This document shows positions 19,681 through 28,144 of a DNA stretch of 64,000 nt, one piece after another. The stretch is from G963422445 sp963422445. Its GTDB lineage: Bacteria > Pseudomonadota > Alphaproteobacteria > Thalassobaculales > Thalassobaculaceae. The DNA lies in assembly GCA_963422445.2 (NCBI GenBank), contig OY729512.2:3782001-3846000 (forward strand), read 5' to 3'. The notes beneath the pieces were generated by a model. The model saw only the letters and a program-made list of their open reading frames with translations, was not told where the DNA came from and made no database searches. The position numbers and the translations under genes are program-made. Each line of letters opens with the position of its first letter. The first letter of the stretch is position 1.

Positions 19681-20658
19681 TTACCTGATAGCGCCTGAAG
19701 CCTTCAGAATTTTCGTGTGACGCTTGCGCTGCACATCCCAGTAGGTCTTCAAGGCGTCACCCGCCATGAAATCACCCATCAGGGACTTCTGCGACTTGTA
19801 GGTCTGCCAAGCGTCGGATCCGTAGACTTTCTCGAACAGATCCCTGTAGTAGTTCAGAGCGGCATCCGACATGCCCGGGGCGCCAACTACGGCCCGCTGC
19901 ATGAAGTAGGAGAAATCGCCACCCTTTTCCTTCAGGGTCGGAACATCCGGGAACATCGGCAACCGCTCATCTGTAAATGCAACCAGCGGCACCACATTGC
20001 CGGCTTCGTAGAAGCCAAGCGCCTCGGATGGGTTGTTGACCGACGACGTGATCTGCTGACCCGCAAGATCCTTGGCCACTGCGCCGCCACCCTTGTAGGG
20101 GATGTATTTGATTTTCAGACCATATGCGTTATTCAGGTGGTCGGTGATGATGTTGTCTTCGGAATTCTTGCCGGTTCCGCCCATCACCCATGCCCTGCCC
20201 CGCTTCTTCGCCTCTTCCAGAAACTGCTCGAAACTGGTGATTCCCGTGTCCTTGTGAACCCAGAGCAGGAAAGTGTCTTCGGCCATTCGTCCAACCGGGG
20301 CAAAGGTCAGGATATCGACGCCGAGACCTGGTTGGCGGAGCGGTGTCGTGAAAAACGAGTTGAGCGTGACCATGATGGTATGATCGGGGTCGCCGGCGCC
20401 CTTCATGTGAACCAGGGCCTCCGCCCCGGTGCCGCCGGGCTTGTTGATTGGCACTAGCGGACGCGCCGACAGACCTTCTTTCTCGACAATCGACTGCATC
20501 AACCGCGCCATCTTGTCGGCGCCACCGCCCTTGCCGGCCATGATCACGAACTCGACCGGTTTCGTGGGCTCGAATGCGACAGCCGGAAACACGGCTGTCG
20601 TCACGGCAAACGTGGCGATTGCCGCGAGTGCAAGTTTTCCTGTTTTTGAAACTCCCAT
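19681..20658 (-). CDS. tctC: Tctc/Bug-family periplasmic solute-binding protein
   Basis: A 325-aa secreted binding protein. Signal peptide MGVSKTGKLALAAIATFAVTT... with cleavage near VAFEP. The mature part has the Bug family pattern: FVIMAGKGGGADKMARL, PINKPGGTGAEA and YIPYKGGGAVAKDLAGQQI. The start is fixed by a strong AGGGAGGAAAGT site directly before the ATG at 20658. The ligand (often a carboxylic acid) is unknown. The neighbouring paa operon suggests, but does not prove, an aromatic or dicarboxylic acid. Confidence 0.9.
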   Translation of the reverse strand: MGVSKTGKLALAAIATFAVTTAVFPAVAFEPTKPVEFVIMAGKGGGADKMARLMQSIVEKEGLSARPLVPINKPGGTGAEALVHMKGAGDPDHTIMVTLNSFFTTPLRQPGLGVDILTFAPVGRMAEDTFLLWVHKDTGITSFEQFLEEAKKRGRAWVMGGTGKNSEDNIITDHLNNAYGLKIKYIPYKGGGAVAKDLAGQQITSSVNNPSEALGFYEAGNVVPLVAFTDERLPMFPDVPTLKEKGGDFSYFMQRAVVGAPGMSDAALNYYRDLFEKVYGSDAWQTYKSQKSLMGDFMAGDALKTYWDVQRKRHTKILKASGAIR

Positions 20659-20876
20659 ACTTTCCTCCCTTTGTAAGTTGTTCGCGCGCCGATATGGCGG
20701 GCTGTTGGCATGTCCCGAATCAATCACGGTTTTCCGAAATTATTCCGGATCGTCAACGGTGCAAGTCTATATATGTTAGCACAATTGATCGAGTCGGCCT
20801 TTTTGATTGACTAAAATCGGAAAAATATAAATTAAAATCAATATGATAAATCATTTTCTTGATATTCTACAGGAAT

Positions 20877-21980
20877 TCAACGGGAGTCATAATCCAGGAC
20901 GACGGACGGCGTTCTCGGATGCGATTGGCAAGTCAGTACGAAGCCCCGGCTGATTTCGTCGGGTGCCAGCGTATAATTGACATCCATGACGACGTCTCCC
21001 GAAATCAGTCGCGCACGGCATGTACAGCACATACCACCCTTGCATGCGTAAGGCAGGTCGGGACGCAATTTCAATCCCGCTTCGAGAATCGTTTCTCCGT
21101 CGCGCGGGACCGATAATTTCGAACTGACGCCATCAAGAATGACCGTCACGTCACTGACATGATCCGGATCCGGCAACGCGGTGCCAGACGACACTGGTGT
21201 CGGCCGACGCCTCGCAGATCTTCTGGCCGAAGGATCGGACGCTGGCGTAAACAGTTCGGTGGCAATGCGCTGTTCGGGAACACCTCGTTCGATCAGATAG
21301 GCACGGATGCTTGCACTCATCTCTACCGGACCGCACAGGAAAACCCTGTCGATCGACTCGACGTTAATCAGGGCCGAGAAAATCCGTTTGCATTTTTCGG
21401 TGTCAATACGGCCATTCTGAAGTTCGATTTCCTGAGGCTCGCGGCTGAAGACATGCAACAGACTGAAGCGGGCCGAAAACCGGTTTTTCAGATCTTCCAA
21501 TGTTTCTCGGAACATGACCGAGGTCGTTTCTCGGTTGCCATAGAACAGCGCAAAATGGCTGTTCGGTTCGGCTTCAAGAATGCTTTTCAGGATCGACAAG
21601 ATCGGAGTGATGCCACTGCCGGCGGCGAATCCGACATAGTTGCGTTTGGCAGCAGGAACTGGGACGGCCTGGAACTGGCCGTCGGGCTCCATGACTTGCA
21701 GCACGTCACCGACTGCAAGAACCTCATGGGCATAGGTCGAAAACGTGCCGCCCGGAACACGGCGGATCGCAACACGAAGGTCGCCATCCGACAATCCGCT
21801 GCAGATCGAATACGGCCGGCGGACATCTTCACCGTCAATCCGGGTTCTGAGAGTCAGATACTGGCCGGGGGCAAACCGGAATGATTGGCGAAGCTCGGCC
21901 GGGCTCTCGAATGCCAGGGAGACGCTGTCCGCCGTTTCATGCCGTATATCGGCAACTCTCAAGTCGTGAAACCGTGGCAC
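20877..21980 (-). CDS. paaE: phenylacetyl-CoA epoxidase reductase subunit PaaE
   Basis: Flavin- and iron-sulfur reductase that passes electrons from NADPH to the PaaABC(D) oxygenase. An N-terminal FAD domain (RPYSICSG, GGTFSTYAHE), an NAD(P)-binding domain (GFAAGSGITPILSILK, FLCGPVEM) and a C-terminal plant-type [2Fe-2S] ferredoxin domain (YACKGGMCCTCRARL, VLTCQSHP) appear in order. 367 aa is the normal length. It is the last gene of paaABCDE on the minus strand. Confidence 0.95.
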   Translation of the reverse strand: MPRFHDLRVADIRHETADSVSLAFESPAELRQSFRFAPGQYLTLRTRIDGEDVRRPYSICSGLSDGDLRVAIRRVPGGTFSTYAHEVLAVGDVLQVMEPDGQFQAVPVPAAKRNYVGFAAGSGITPILSILKSILEAEPNSHFALFYGNRETTSVMFRETLEDLKNRFSARFSLLHVFSREPQEIELQNGRIDTEKCKRIFSALINVESIDRVFLCGPVEMSASIRAYLIERGVPEQRIATELFTPASDPSARRSARRRPTPVSSGTALPDPDHVSDVTVILDGVSSKLSVPRDGETILEAGLKLRPDLPYACKGGMCCTCRARLISGDVVMDVNYTLAPDEISRGFVLTCQSHPRTPSVVLDYDSR

Positions 21981-21995
21981 GCGCGGTCCTTGCCT

Positions 21996-22538
21996 TCAGA
22001 TACACTTGAAATAATCAAACGGTTCACGGCAGGCATCGCATCTGTACAACGCCTTGCAGGCGGTCGACCCGAATCGGCTCAATTGATGGGTCTGGAATGA
22101 ACCGCAGCGAGGACACGCAATCCCGATCTCGTCGCCAGCGGCTGCCGCCCCGTTGTTCGCACGTCCGGCCGGTGGCGCAATTCCAAGCTTGCGGAGTTTG
22201 GTTCGCGCGCCCTCCCCCAACCAGTCCGTCGTCCAGGCGGGCGCCAAGATCGTCTTGACCTTGACCGATGGATAGCCGGCCCGCAGCAGGACATCGCGGA
22301 TCTGCATCTCGATCATGGTCATGGCGGGACAACCTGTATAAGTCGGTGTAATCGTTACTGTCACGCAGTTATCCGGCTTGCTGATATTGACGTTCCTGAG
22401 AATGCCGAGTTCGGCAATGGTGAGCGCCGGGATTTCCGGGTCGACGACCTGGTCCAGTAATGCGCGGACCGTGGCCATAGAGTCATTCGGCGCTGCCTCA
22501 CCCTCATCGCGGAGCCTGCGGCCCTTACCAACTGGCAT
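21996..22538 (-). CDS. paaD: phenylacetyl-CoA epoxidase accessory protein PaaD
   Basis: MIP18/DUF59-type protein with VVDPEIPALTIAELGIL and PTYTGCPAMTMIE. A C-terminal zinc-ribbon carries CPRCGS...CDACREPFDYFKCI, as in PaaD. It is needed for full epoxidase activity, probably in metal-cluster maturation. The start is uncertain: 22538 (MPVGKG) is used here, 22574 is the longest frame, and 22478 (MATVRALL) begins at the conserved domain. It overlaps the end of paaC. Confidence 0.9.
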   Translation of the reverse strand: MPVGKGRRLRDEGEAAPNDSMATVRALLDQVVDPEIPALTIAELGILRNVNISKPDNCVTVTITPTYTGCPAMTMIEMQIRDVLLRAGYPSVKVKTILAPAWTTDWLGEGARTKLRKLGIAPPAGRANNGAAAAGDEIGIACPRCGSFQTHQLSRFGSTACKALYRCDACREPFDYFKCI

Positions 22539-23289
22539 TGGGGTATGTCCTTGGCAGAAACTGCATCTCGGCAAGCAGAAATCCGAGATGTTCCGAATGC
22601 AAGCCCTGCCGCCCTCCTCTGATCGACCAGCTATCTGCCGGACGGATCAAAGTCGCTTCTTCCAATACTGCATCGATGGCCGCACCCCAAACTGGCCGAA
22701 GAGTGGTTGGATCGGCGCCGAGCCCCCGGGCCGCAGCGGCGCGGTCGACATCATCGGCTTCCAGAAGTTCGTGCGTATAGCCCCAGATCCGGTCGAGTGC
22801 CGCCTGCATCCGCCGATGGCTCTCTTCGGTCCCGTCGCCGAGCCGAATCAGCCATTCTCTGCTGTGCCGACGATGATAGGTCACTTCCTTGATTGCCTTC
22901 GCGGCAATCCCCGCGATGTCGGAATCACTGGAATCGATCAGCATTGAAAGGACCGCATGATGATGGCAATCGAACAGAAACTGCCGCGCCATCGTGTCGG
23001 CGAAATCGCCGTTCGGTTGTTCGACGAGCAAGGAATTGCGCCAGTCCAGAACGTCACGTTTGAAAGCGAGATCATCCGCTGTCCGGATATTGCCTTCAAC
23101 GGCCGCGGCGAGATCCAGCCAGAGCGTTGCCTGACCAATCAGATCAAGCGCGATGTTGGCCATCGCAATGTCTTCTTCCAGGATCGGGCCGTGCCCACAC
23201 CATTCCGAAAGGCGGTGTCCGAGGATCAGCGCGTTATCACCCAGGCGCAGGAGGCATTCGAACTTCGGGTCGGTCGTCTCGCCGGTCAT
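22525..23289 (-). CDS. paaC: phenylacetyl-CoA epoxidase structural subunit PaaC
   Basis: Catalytically inactive ferritin-like partner of PaaA in the multicomponent oxygenase. Blocks LRLGDNALILGHRLSEWCGHGP, ALDLIGQA, TYHRRHSREWLIRLGDGT and LHSEHLGFLLAEMQ are typical. 254 aa is the usual size. Its ATG overlaps the paaB stop (ATGA), showing tight coupling. Confidence 0.94.
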   Translation of the reverse strand: MTGETTDPKFECLLRLGDNALILGHRLSEWCGHGPILEEDIAMANIALDLIGQATLWLDLAAAVEGNIRTADDLAFKRDVLDWRNSLLVEQPNGDFADTMARQFLFDCHHHAVLSMLIDSSDSDIAGIAAKAIKEVTYHRRHSREWLIRLGDGTEESHRRMQAALDRIWGYTHELLEADDVDRAAAARGLGADPTTLRPVWGAAIDAVLEEATLIRPADSWSIRGGRQGLHSEHLGFLLAEMQFLPRTYPNASW

Positions 23290-23570
23290 AGATACTCCAC
23301 CTCATCCGGCACGGTATAGAAACTCGGGTGGCGATAAACCTTCGAGTCGGCGGGATCGAACAGGGCGTCCTTGTCTGCGGGATCAGAGGCAACGATTTCG
23401 CTCGACCGGACCACCCATATGCTCTGACCTTCACGGCGCCGGGTATAAACATCCCGCGCATTCTGCACCGCCATTTCTCCGTCCGGCGCGTGCAACGAGC
23501 CGACATGCTTGTGCGCCAGCCCCTGACGGGGCCGTATGAACACTTCCCAGAGTGGCCAATCCACAGGCAT
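23286..23570 (-). CDS. paaB: phenylacetyl-CoA epoxidase subunit PaaB
   Basis: A 94-aa small subunit; WPLWEVFIRPRQGLAHKHVGSLHA and the RRREGQSIWVV block identify PaaB. In the complex it bridges PaaAC heterodimers. It lies between paaA and paaC with minimal spacing. Confidence 0.95.
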   Translation of the reverse strand: MPVDWPLWEVFIRPRQGLAHKHVGSLHAPDGEMAVQNARDVYTRRREGQSIWVVRSSEIVASDPADKDALFDPADSKVYRHPSFYTVPDEVEYL

Positions 23571-23581
23571 CGCAGGTCTCC

Positions 23582-24541
23582 TCAGGGGGCTGCCCGGCGC
23601 ATCTTCTTGGCTGCGTAGGCGAGTGCCGCGTCACGCACCCAGGTTCCATCCTCATGGGCCTTCACCCGGGCTCCGAGACGCTCCCGGTTGCAGGGTCCGT
23701 CGCCGGAAATGACGCGCGACATCTCTTCGAAATCGATTGCTCCGAAATCGTAATGTCCCCGTTCATCATTCCATCTCAGGTCGGGATCAGGAATTTGCAG
23801 ACCAAGATAGTCGGCCTGTGGCACTGTCATATCGACAAAGTCCTGACGCAGGTCATCGTTCGACTGACGCTTGATTTTCCACGCTATCGAGCGGGCAGAG
23901 TTGGGTGAATTGCTGTCATGCGGGCCGAACATCATCAGGACCGGCCACCACCAGCGTTCGAGAGCGTTCTGCGCCATCTGCTTCTGCGGTTTCGTTCCGT
24001 TGCACAATGTGACCAAGATCTCGAAGCCCTGACGCTGGTGGAAACTTTCCTCGCGGCAAATCCGTTCCATGGCGCGAGCGTAAGGACCGTAGGAGCAGCG
24101 GCAAAGCATGATCTGATTGATGATCGCGGCGCCGTCCACCAGCCAGCCAATGGTTCCGATATCGGCCCAGGTCAGTGTCGGGTAATTGAAGATATGAGCA
24201 TATTTGGCATGCCCTTCATGCAGAGCGTCGAGCATCTCGGCTCTCGAGGTTCCCAGTGTTTCCGCAGCACTATATAGGTACAGACCGTGTCCAGCCTCGT
24301 CCTGAATCTTGGCAAGCAGCTGCTGTTTCCGGCGTAGCGACGGCGCGCGGGTCAGCCAGTTGCCTTCTGGCAGCATTCCCACGACTTCCGAATGGGCATG
24401 CTGTGAAATCTGCCGCACTAAAGTTTTGCGATAGCCTTCCGGCATCCAGTCCTTCGGCTCGATCTTGGATTCGGCAGCGAGTTTCGCTTCGAATGCAGCC
24501 AGGCCGTCTGGCGGTTCTGACGCTGGCAACCGGACGGTCAC
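23582..24541 (-). CDS. paaA: phenylacetyl-CoA epoxidase catalytic subunit PaaA
   Basis: Di-iron oxygenase that forms ring-1,2-epoxyphenylacetyl-CoA. The carboxylate-bridged di-iron ligands sit in KIQDEAGHGLYLY (ExxH) and CREESFHQRQGF (ExxH). QISQHAHSEVVGMLPEGNW is another family signature. 319 aa matches the family. It is the first gene of paaABCDE; 139 bases separate it from an IS copy at 24681, so its promoter must lie in that gap or come from the IS. Confidence 0.96.
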   Translation of the reverse strand: MTVRLPASEPPDGLAAFEAKLAAESKIEPKDWMPEGYRKTLVRQISQHAHSEVVGMLPEGNWLTRAPSLRRKQQLLAKIQDEAGHGLYLYSAAETLGTSRAEMLDALHEGHAKYAHIFNYPTLTWADIGTIGWLVDGAAIINQIMLCRCSYGPYARAMERICREESFHQRQGFEILVTLCNGTKPQKQMAQNALERWWWPVLMMFGPHDSNSPNSARSIAWKIKRQSNDDLRQDFVDMTVPQADYLGLQIPDPDLRWNDERGHYDFGAIDFEEMSRVISGDGPCNRERLGARVKAHEDGTWVRDAALAYAAKKMRRAAP

Positions 24542-24564
24542 GGCCCTCTCCTTCTGATTTTGAT

Positions 24565-24586
24565 GGTACCAGGCTGATCCGGTACC
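24565..24586. promoter_or_regulatory. paired GGTACC palindromes upstream of paaA
   Basis: Two GGTACC hexamers (24565-24570 and 24581-24586) sit 24 to 45 bases upstream of the paaA start codon, spaced by ten bases. Each is self-complementary. This could be an operator for a paa regulator of TetR or GntR type, but I recognise no known consensus and the pairing may be chance. Confidence 0.25.
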
Positions 24587-24680
24587 TTTCGTTCGCTAGA
24601 ATCTACCATATACTCGCGCACCCGGCTACCAAAACCGCCACCGGCGGCGGTTCTGCTGATCTTGCTGGACCGAAATTTCG

Positions 24681-26177
24681 AACCTCTTGCAAAATTCCTG
24701 TCCCCAGGGTCCGGTGAGCCCGGATCGGTCGGTTGATCCCGGTCACCTCTGCATCTGGAGGTCGGAATCCATGGATTCTCGGTGTCTCATCAGAGATGAT
24801 GAGAACAAACAGGGACCTTTGCGGACATCGGGACACGCCTCTCCGGGTCCCTCTCTTCGAGAGGGCCGCGAAGGGTCGGTATGCGTTGTCGGAGCCGCGC
24901 TATGGGACGGCGAGACGTATCAACGGGTCAGCCACCAGGGCCAGGATGCCGAACATGAGATGGCAGGCGACCTTGGAATATCCACGGACGCGGACATGGC
25001 GCCCGCCACACTCATCCTTGAGGCGGGCGTTGGTCCTCTCGACACCGGACCGGATCCGGACCCGCACGGTCTCGGGATCGACATGGCCTATTGCACGCCG
25101 GGCCCGGGCCTCCCGGTCCCGCTCCTCCTTGAGGTCCTTGTCCCGGCGCGGATTGACATCGATGATCGGCACATGGCCAAGCCGTTCGCTCATCTGGTAG
25201 ATCTCCCTGGCATCATAGGCCGCGTCCATGAGATCGTAGAGATTGGTCACACGCGCGGCGGTCATCATCGCCAGCGGGATCGCGACCTGGCTGTCATGGA
25301 CGGATGCCGAGGTGAGGACGGTCCTCAGCGGCACCCCGCAGTCTGCTGTGTCGATATGCAGCTTGTCACCGCGCCAGGCCTCCATGACCCCCTTGGCATT
25401 CTTCTTTGCCCCGTGATCGCAGACCTTCGGCGGCGCGTCGAGCCTCTCATCGAGATCCATCCCGTTCGCTTGCCGTTCGAGACGCCCAGGCTCCTTCGTC
25501 CTCTCCGCGCCCTTGCGGGGCCGGCCGCGCTTGCGGTTCGGCGTCCTGGCCTTCGGCTTCGGGGCCGGCGTCTCCCGGGCCTCGATGGCCGTCGAGTCCC
25601 TCGACACGTGGCCGATGAGCGCGTCGCCCAGTGTCTCTGCAACCAGAGCCGCGTGCATCCTCTCCGGAAGACGGGACTGCGAAAATTCGGCGAACGCCCG
25701 CGAAAACGTCGCTTCACTCGGGATCTTCGCGACACGCGACCAGCCGCACAGCCGGCGCAACGTCGGGTCCACCTTAAGCCTGTCGATCAGGTGGCGGGGC
25801 GTCGGCAGACCCCACACCGCCTTGGCGATGAAGCCATGGGCCAGCGCCTGGCGATCCTCCCGGGGCCGACCCGGACCGGTCCACAACCCATCGACGAAGC
25901 CCTCCACCTTGACGAGATCGAGAGCTGTCACGAAGCGCTTGTGCGTCTCCAGGAGAGGACCGACCGCCTCGGCCAACGCAGGGAAAAGGTCCCCTTGAAA
26001 TCGGTGCCAGAGATCGGATAGGGTCGAGCCAAGGGTCATCGGTGTCACATCCTCGGTATCTTGTTGTTGTGGAAACACAACATACCACGAGGTGGCCCCA
26101 AAACCCAGGCCCTCGACAACAAAATCAGCCTCGAGAAGGCAAAAAACCGGTCGGGCCGGCAATTTTGCAAGAAGCTC
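24681..26177 (-). mobile_element. IS4/IS5-superfamily element, copy A (intact)
   Basis: About 1.5 kb. Ends share the inverted repeat TCTTGCAAAATT (left) and AATTTTGCAAGA (right). Two further copies, B (48888) and C (51121), lie in the same orientation. Of the three, only this copy encodes an uninterrupted transposase. The outermost bases are not certain, and no clean target duplication is visible for this copy. Confidence 0.85.
24900..26039 (-). CDS. DDE transposase of IS copy A
   Basis: A 379-aa DDE transposase of the IS4/IS5 superfamily (DDE_Tnp_1 fold). Acidic residues are visible in SRDSTAIEARE, MDAAYDAREIY and SGVERTNARLKDE. An N-terminal DNA-binding part (LPTPRHLIDRLKVDPTLRRLCGW, PSEATFSRAFAEF) precedes a Lys/Arg-rich linker. 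The start MTLGSTLS is chosen by analogy with copy B, where GAGGAGG stands seven bases upstream. I cannot assign the exact IS family. Confidence 0.85.
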   Translation of the reverse strand: MTLGSTLSDLWHRFQGDLFPALAEAVGPLLETHKRFVTALDLVKVEGFVDGLWTGPGRPREDRQALAHGFIAKAVWGLPTPRHLIDRLKVDPTLRRLCGWSRVAKIPSEATFSRAFAEFSQSRLPERMHAALVAETLGDALIGHVSRDSTAIEARETPAPKPKARTPNRKRGRPRKGAERTKEPGRLERQANGMDLDERLDAPPKVCDHGAKKNAKGVMEAWRGDKLHIDTADCGVPLRTVLTSASVHDSQVAIPLAMMTAARVTNLYDLMDAAYDAREIYQMSERLGHVPIIDVNPRRDKDLKEERDREARARRAIGHVDPETVRVRIRSGVERTNARLKDECGGRHVRVRGYSKVACHLMFGILALVADPLIRLAVP

Positions 26178-26308
26178 GAAGGTGACATCGGTGTGTGTTA
26201 CGAACAGGAAAATGGTCCTGCCCCTGATCGGTGCTCCGGGACGTCTGCCATTGCCGGTTCTGGTAATCGCCGGTTGACAGGGCTCACGCCGGTCACGGGA
26301 GCCGTTCG

Positions 26309-27722
26309 ATGAATTCATGCGTGCCGCCCCTGGTCGTCGATGTCGATGGCACACTGGTCGCAGGCGATCTGCTGGTCGAGGGCGCCGCCCGGCTGCTCGC
26401 GGCCTCGCCGCTTACGCTCTTCGCCCTTCCAATCTGGCTCGTCAAGGGGCGCGCGGCGCTGAAGCGCAGGATCGCGGCGGCAGTGCCGCTGCCGCCGTCG
26501 TCGCTGGTGCTGAACCCGGCGGTGCTCGACGAGATCGCCGCCGCCAAGGTCGCGGGACGCGAAGTCTGGCTGGCCTCGGCGGCCGACGAGCGGGTCGTTG
26601 CGCCGCTTGCCGAGGGGGTGGGCGCGGCCGGCTGGTTCGCCTCCGACGGGCGCACCAATCTGTCCGGCGAGGCCAAGGCCGCCGCCCTGGTCGAGCGCTT
26701 CGGCGAGGGTGGATTCGACTATGTCGGCAATGAACGGCGCGACCTCGCCGTGTGGCGACATGCACGGTGCATTATTGGCGTCAACCTCCCGGCGCGCCTC
26801 GCGCGGGAAGTGCGGACACGGGATGAAGGCGCCCGATTGCTTCCCGGCCTCGGCGGCGGCCCGCGTGATGCTCTGAGAGCCTTGCGTCCACACCAGTGGG
26901 TCAAGAACGCACTCGTGTTCGTTCCCCTCATCGCTGCGCACGAGACCGGAGCCGGGCCGTATCTGGTTGCGGCCGGGATATTTGTAGCCCTGTCGGCCTG
27001 CGCGTCGGGCACTTACCTGCTGAACGACCTTCTCGATCTTCCCGAGGACCGTCGCCACCCGAGCAAGCGCCATCGTCCCCTGGCGGCGGGAAAGGTACCG
27101 CTGCTGCCGATGATGGGCCTCGGCGCGGCGCTGGTGGCGGGCGGGCTTGCCATAGCCTTCCATCTTTCCCCCCCTTGGGGGGATATGCGTGCTGGTCTAT
27201 CTGCTCGGGACCCTGGCCTACTCGTTGTCGCTGAAGCGAAAGCTCTTCGTCGACGTCATCGCGCTCGCCGCGCTCTACATGATGCGCCTGGTCGCCGGAG
27301 GTTTGGCGGTCTCGATCGCGCTGTCGCCCTGGTTTCTGTCCTTCTTCATGTTCGCGTTTCTCTCTCTGGCCATCGTCAAGCGCCAGATCGAGCTGCGTGC
27401 GTTGCGCGGGTCCGACCGGGCCCACGGACGCGCTTGGCGCGCCGCGGATCTCCCGGTTGCAGCGGCGCTCGGCGCGGCCAGCGGCGTTGCCTCGGCGATC
27501 GTCTTCACCCTGTACATCCAGAGCCCGGAAGTGAGCCTGCGTTACGACCATCCGGAGTTCCTGTGGCTGATCTGCCCGCTGCTGATCTACTGGCTGGGGC
27601 GCATGACGCTGCTCGCCAACCGCGGGGCCGTGGACCATGACCCGGTAGAGTTCACGCTCAAGGACCGCACGAGCTGGCTGACCGGTGTGGGGATCCTCGC
27701 CGCGTTCGCCGCGGCGATATGA
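26309..27722 (+). pseudogene. HAD-UbiA fusion, decaprenylphosphoryl-5-phosphoribose synthase-like, frameshifted
   Basis: An N-terminal HAD phosphatase-like domain (DVDGTL at residues 11-16) is fused to a UbiA-type prenyltransferase. The UbiA Asp-rich motif NDLLDLPEDRRHPSKRHRPLAAG closely resembles that of mycobacterial DPPR synthase (Rv3806c), which transfers phosphoribose from PRPP to polyprenyl phosphate. The HAD part could remove the 5-phosphate (inference). The frame breaks within a C7/TT/G6 run at about 27169-27182. Upstream is one frame; the remainder (GICVLVYLLGTLAYSLSLKRK to the stop) is shifted by one base. Everything else is conserved, so a sequencing error is possible. The stop overlaps the gtrA-like start. 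Confidence 0.85.
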
Positions 27723-28144
27723 CGGCCCGTATGGGCATGCCCCGGGCTATCGTGCTGCGCTACGCCGCGTTCGCCGCGTTCGCCACCGCGGTCAATGTCG
27801 CGGCTCAATATGCCAGCGCCACCCTGTACACCGGCCCTCACGAGCTATCCGTGGCGATGGCCGCGGGCACGCTCGTGGGGCTTGTCGCCAAATACATCCT
27901 CGACCGGCGCTGGATATTCCATGACCGGCCCGCCTCGCCGGCCGGTCACGCGGCCAGATTCTCCCTGTACTCGTTGACGGGCGTCCTGACGACCCTGGTC
28001 TTCTGGGGGACCGAGTTCGGGTTCGTGGCGCTGGGCGATGCGCCCTGGCTGCGCTACGCCGGCGCCGTTTTCGGTCTCGCCATCGGATACACCGCCAAAT
28101 ACCAGCTCGACCGGCGCTTGGTGTTCCGGCAATGGGCCACATGA
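27719..28144 (+). CDS. GtrA-family small membrane protein
   Basis: A 141-aa protein with four membrane segments. Both internal halves end in the GtrA signature: AKYILDRRWIF and AKYQLDRRLVF. GtrA proteins are proposed to flip or assist polyprenyl-linked sugars; the mycobacterial homologue Rv3789 lies next to dprE1/dprE2. The ATG overlaps the stop of the UbiA gene, and its own stop overlaps the next start (ATGA). Confidence 0.92.
   Translation: MTARMGMPRAIVLRYAAFAAFATAVNVAAQYASATLYTGPHELSVAMAAGTLVGLVAKYILDRRWIFHDRPASPAGHAARFSLYSLTGVLTTLVFWGTEFGFVALGDAPWLRYAGAVFGLAIGYTAKYQLDRRLVFRQWAT

Noticed and set aside
24687..26021. Plus-strand open frame of 444 codons opposite the transposase of IS copy A
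   Set aside because: Antisense of the transposase; it recurs opposite copy B and copy C with the same frame breaks as the real gene, and the composition is not protein-like.
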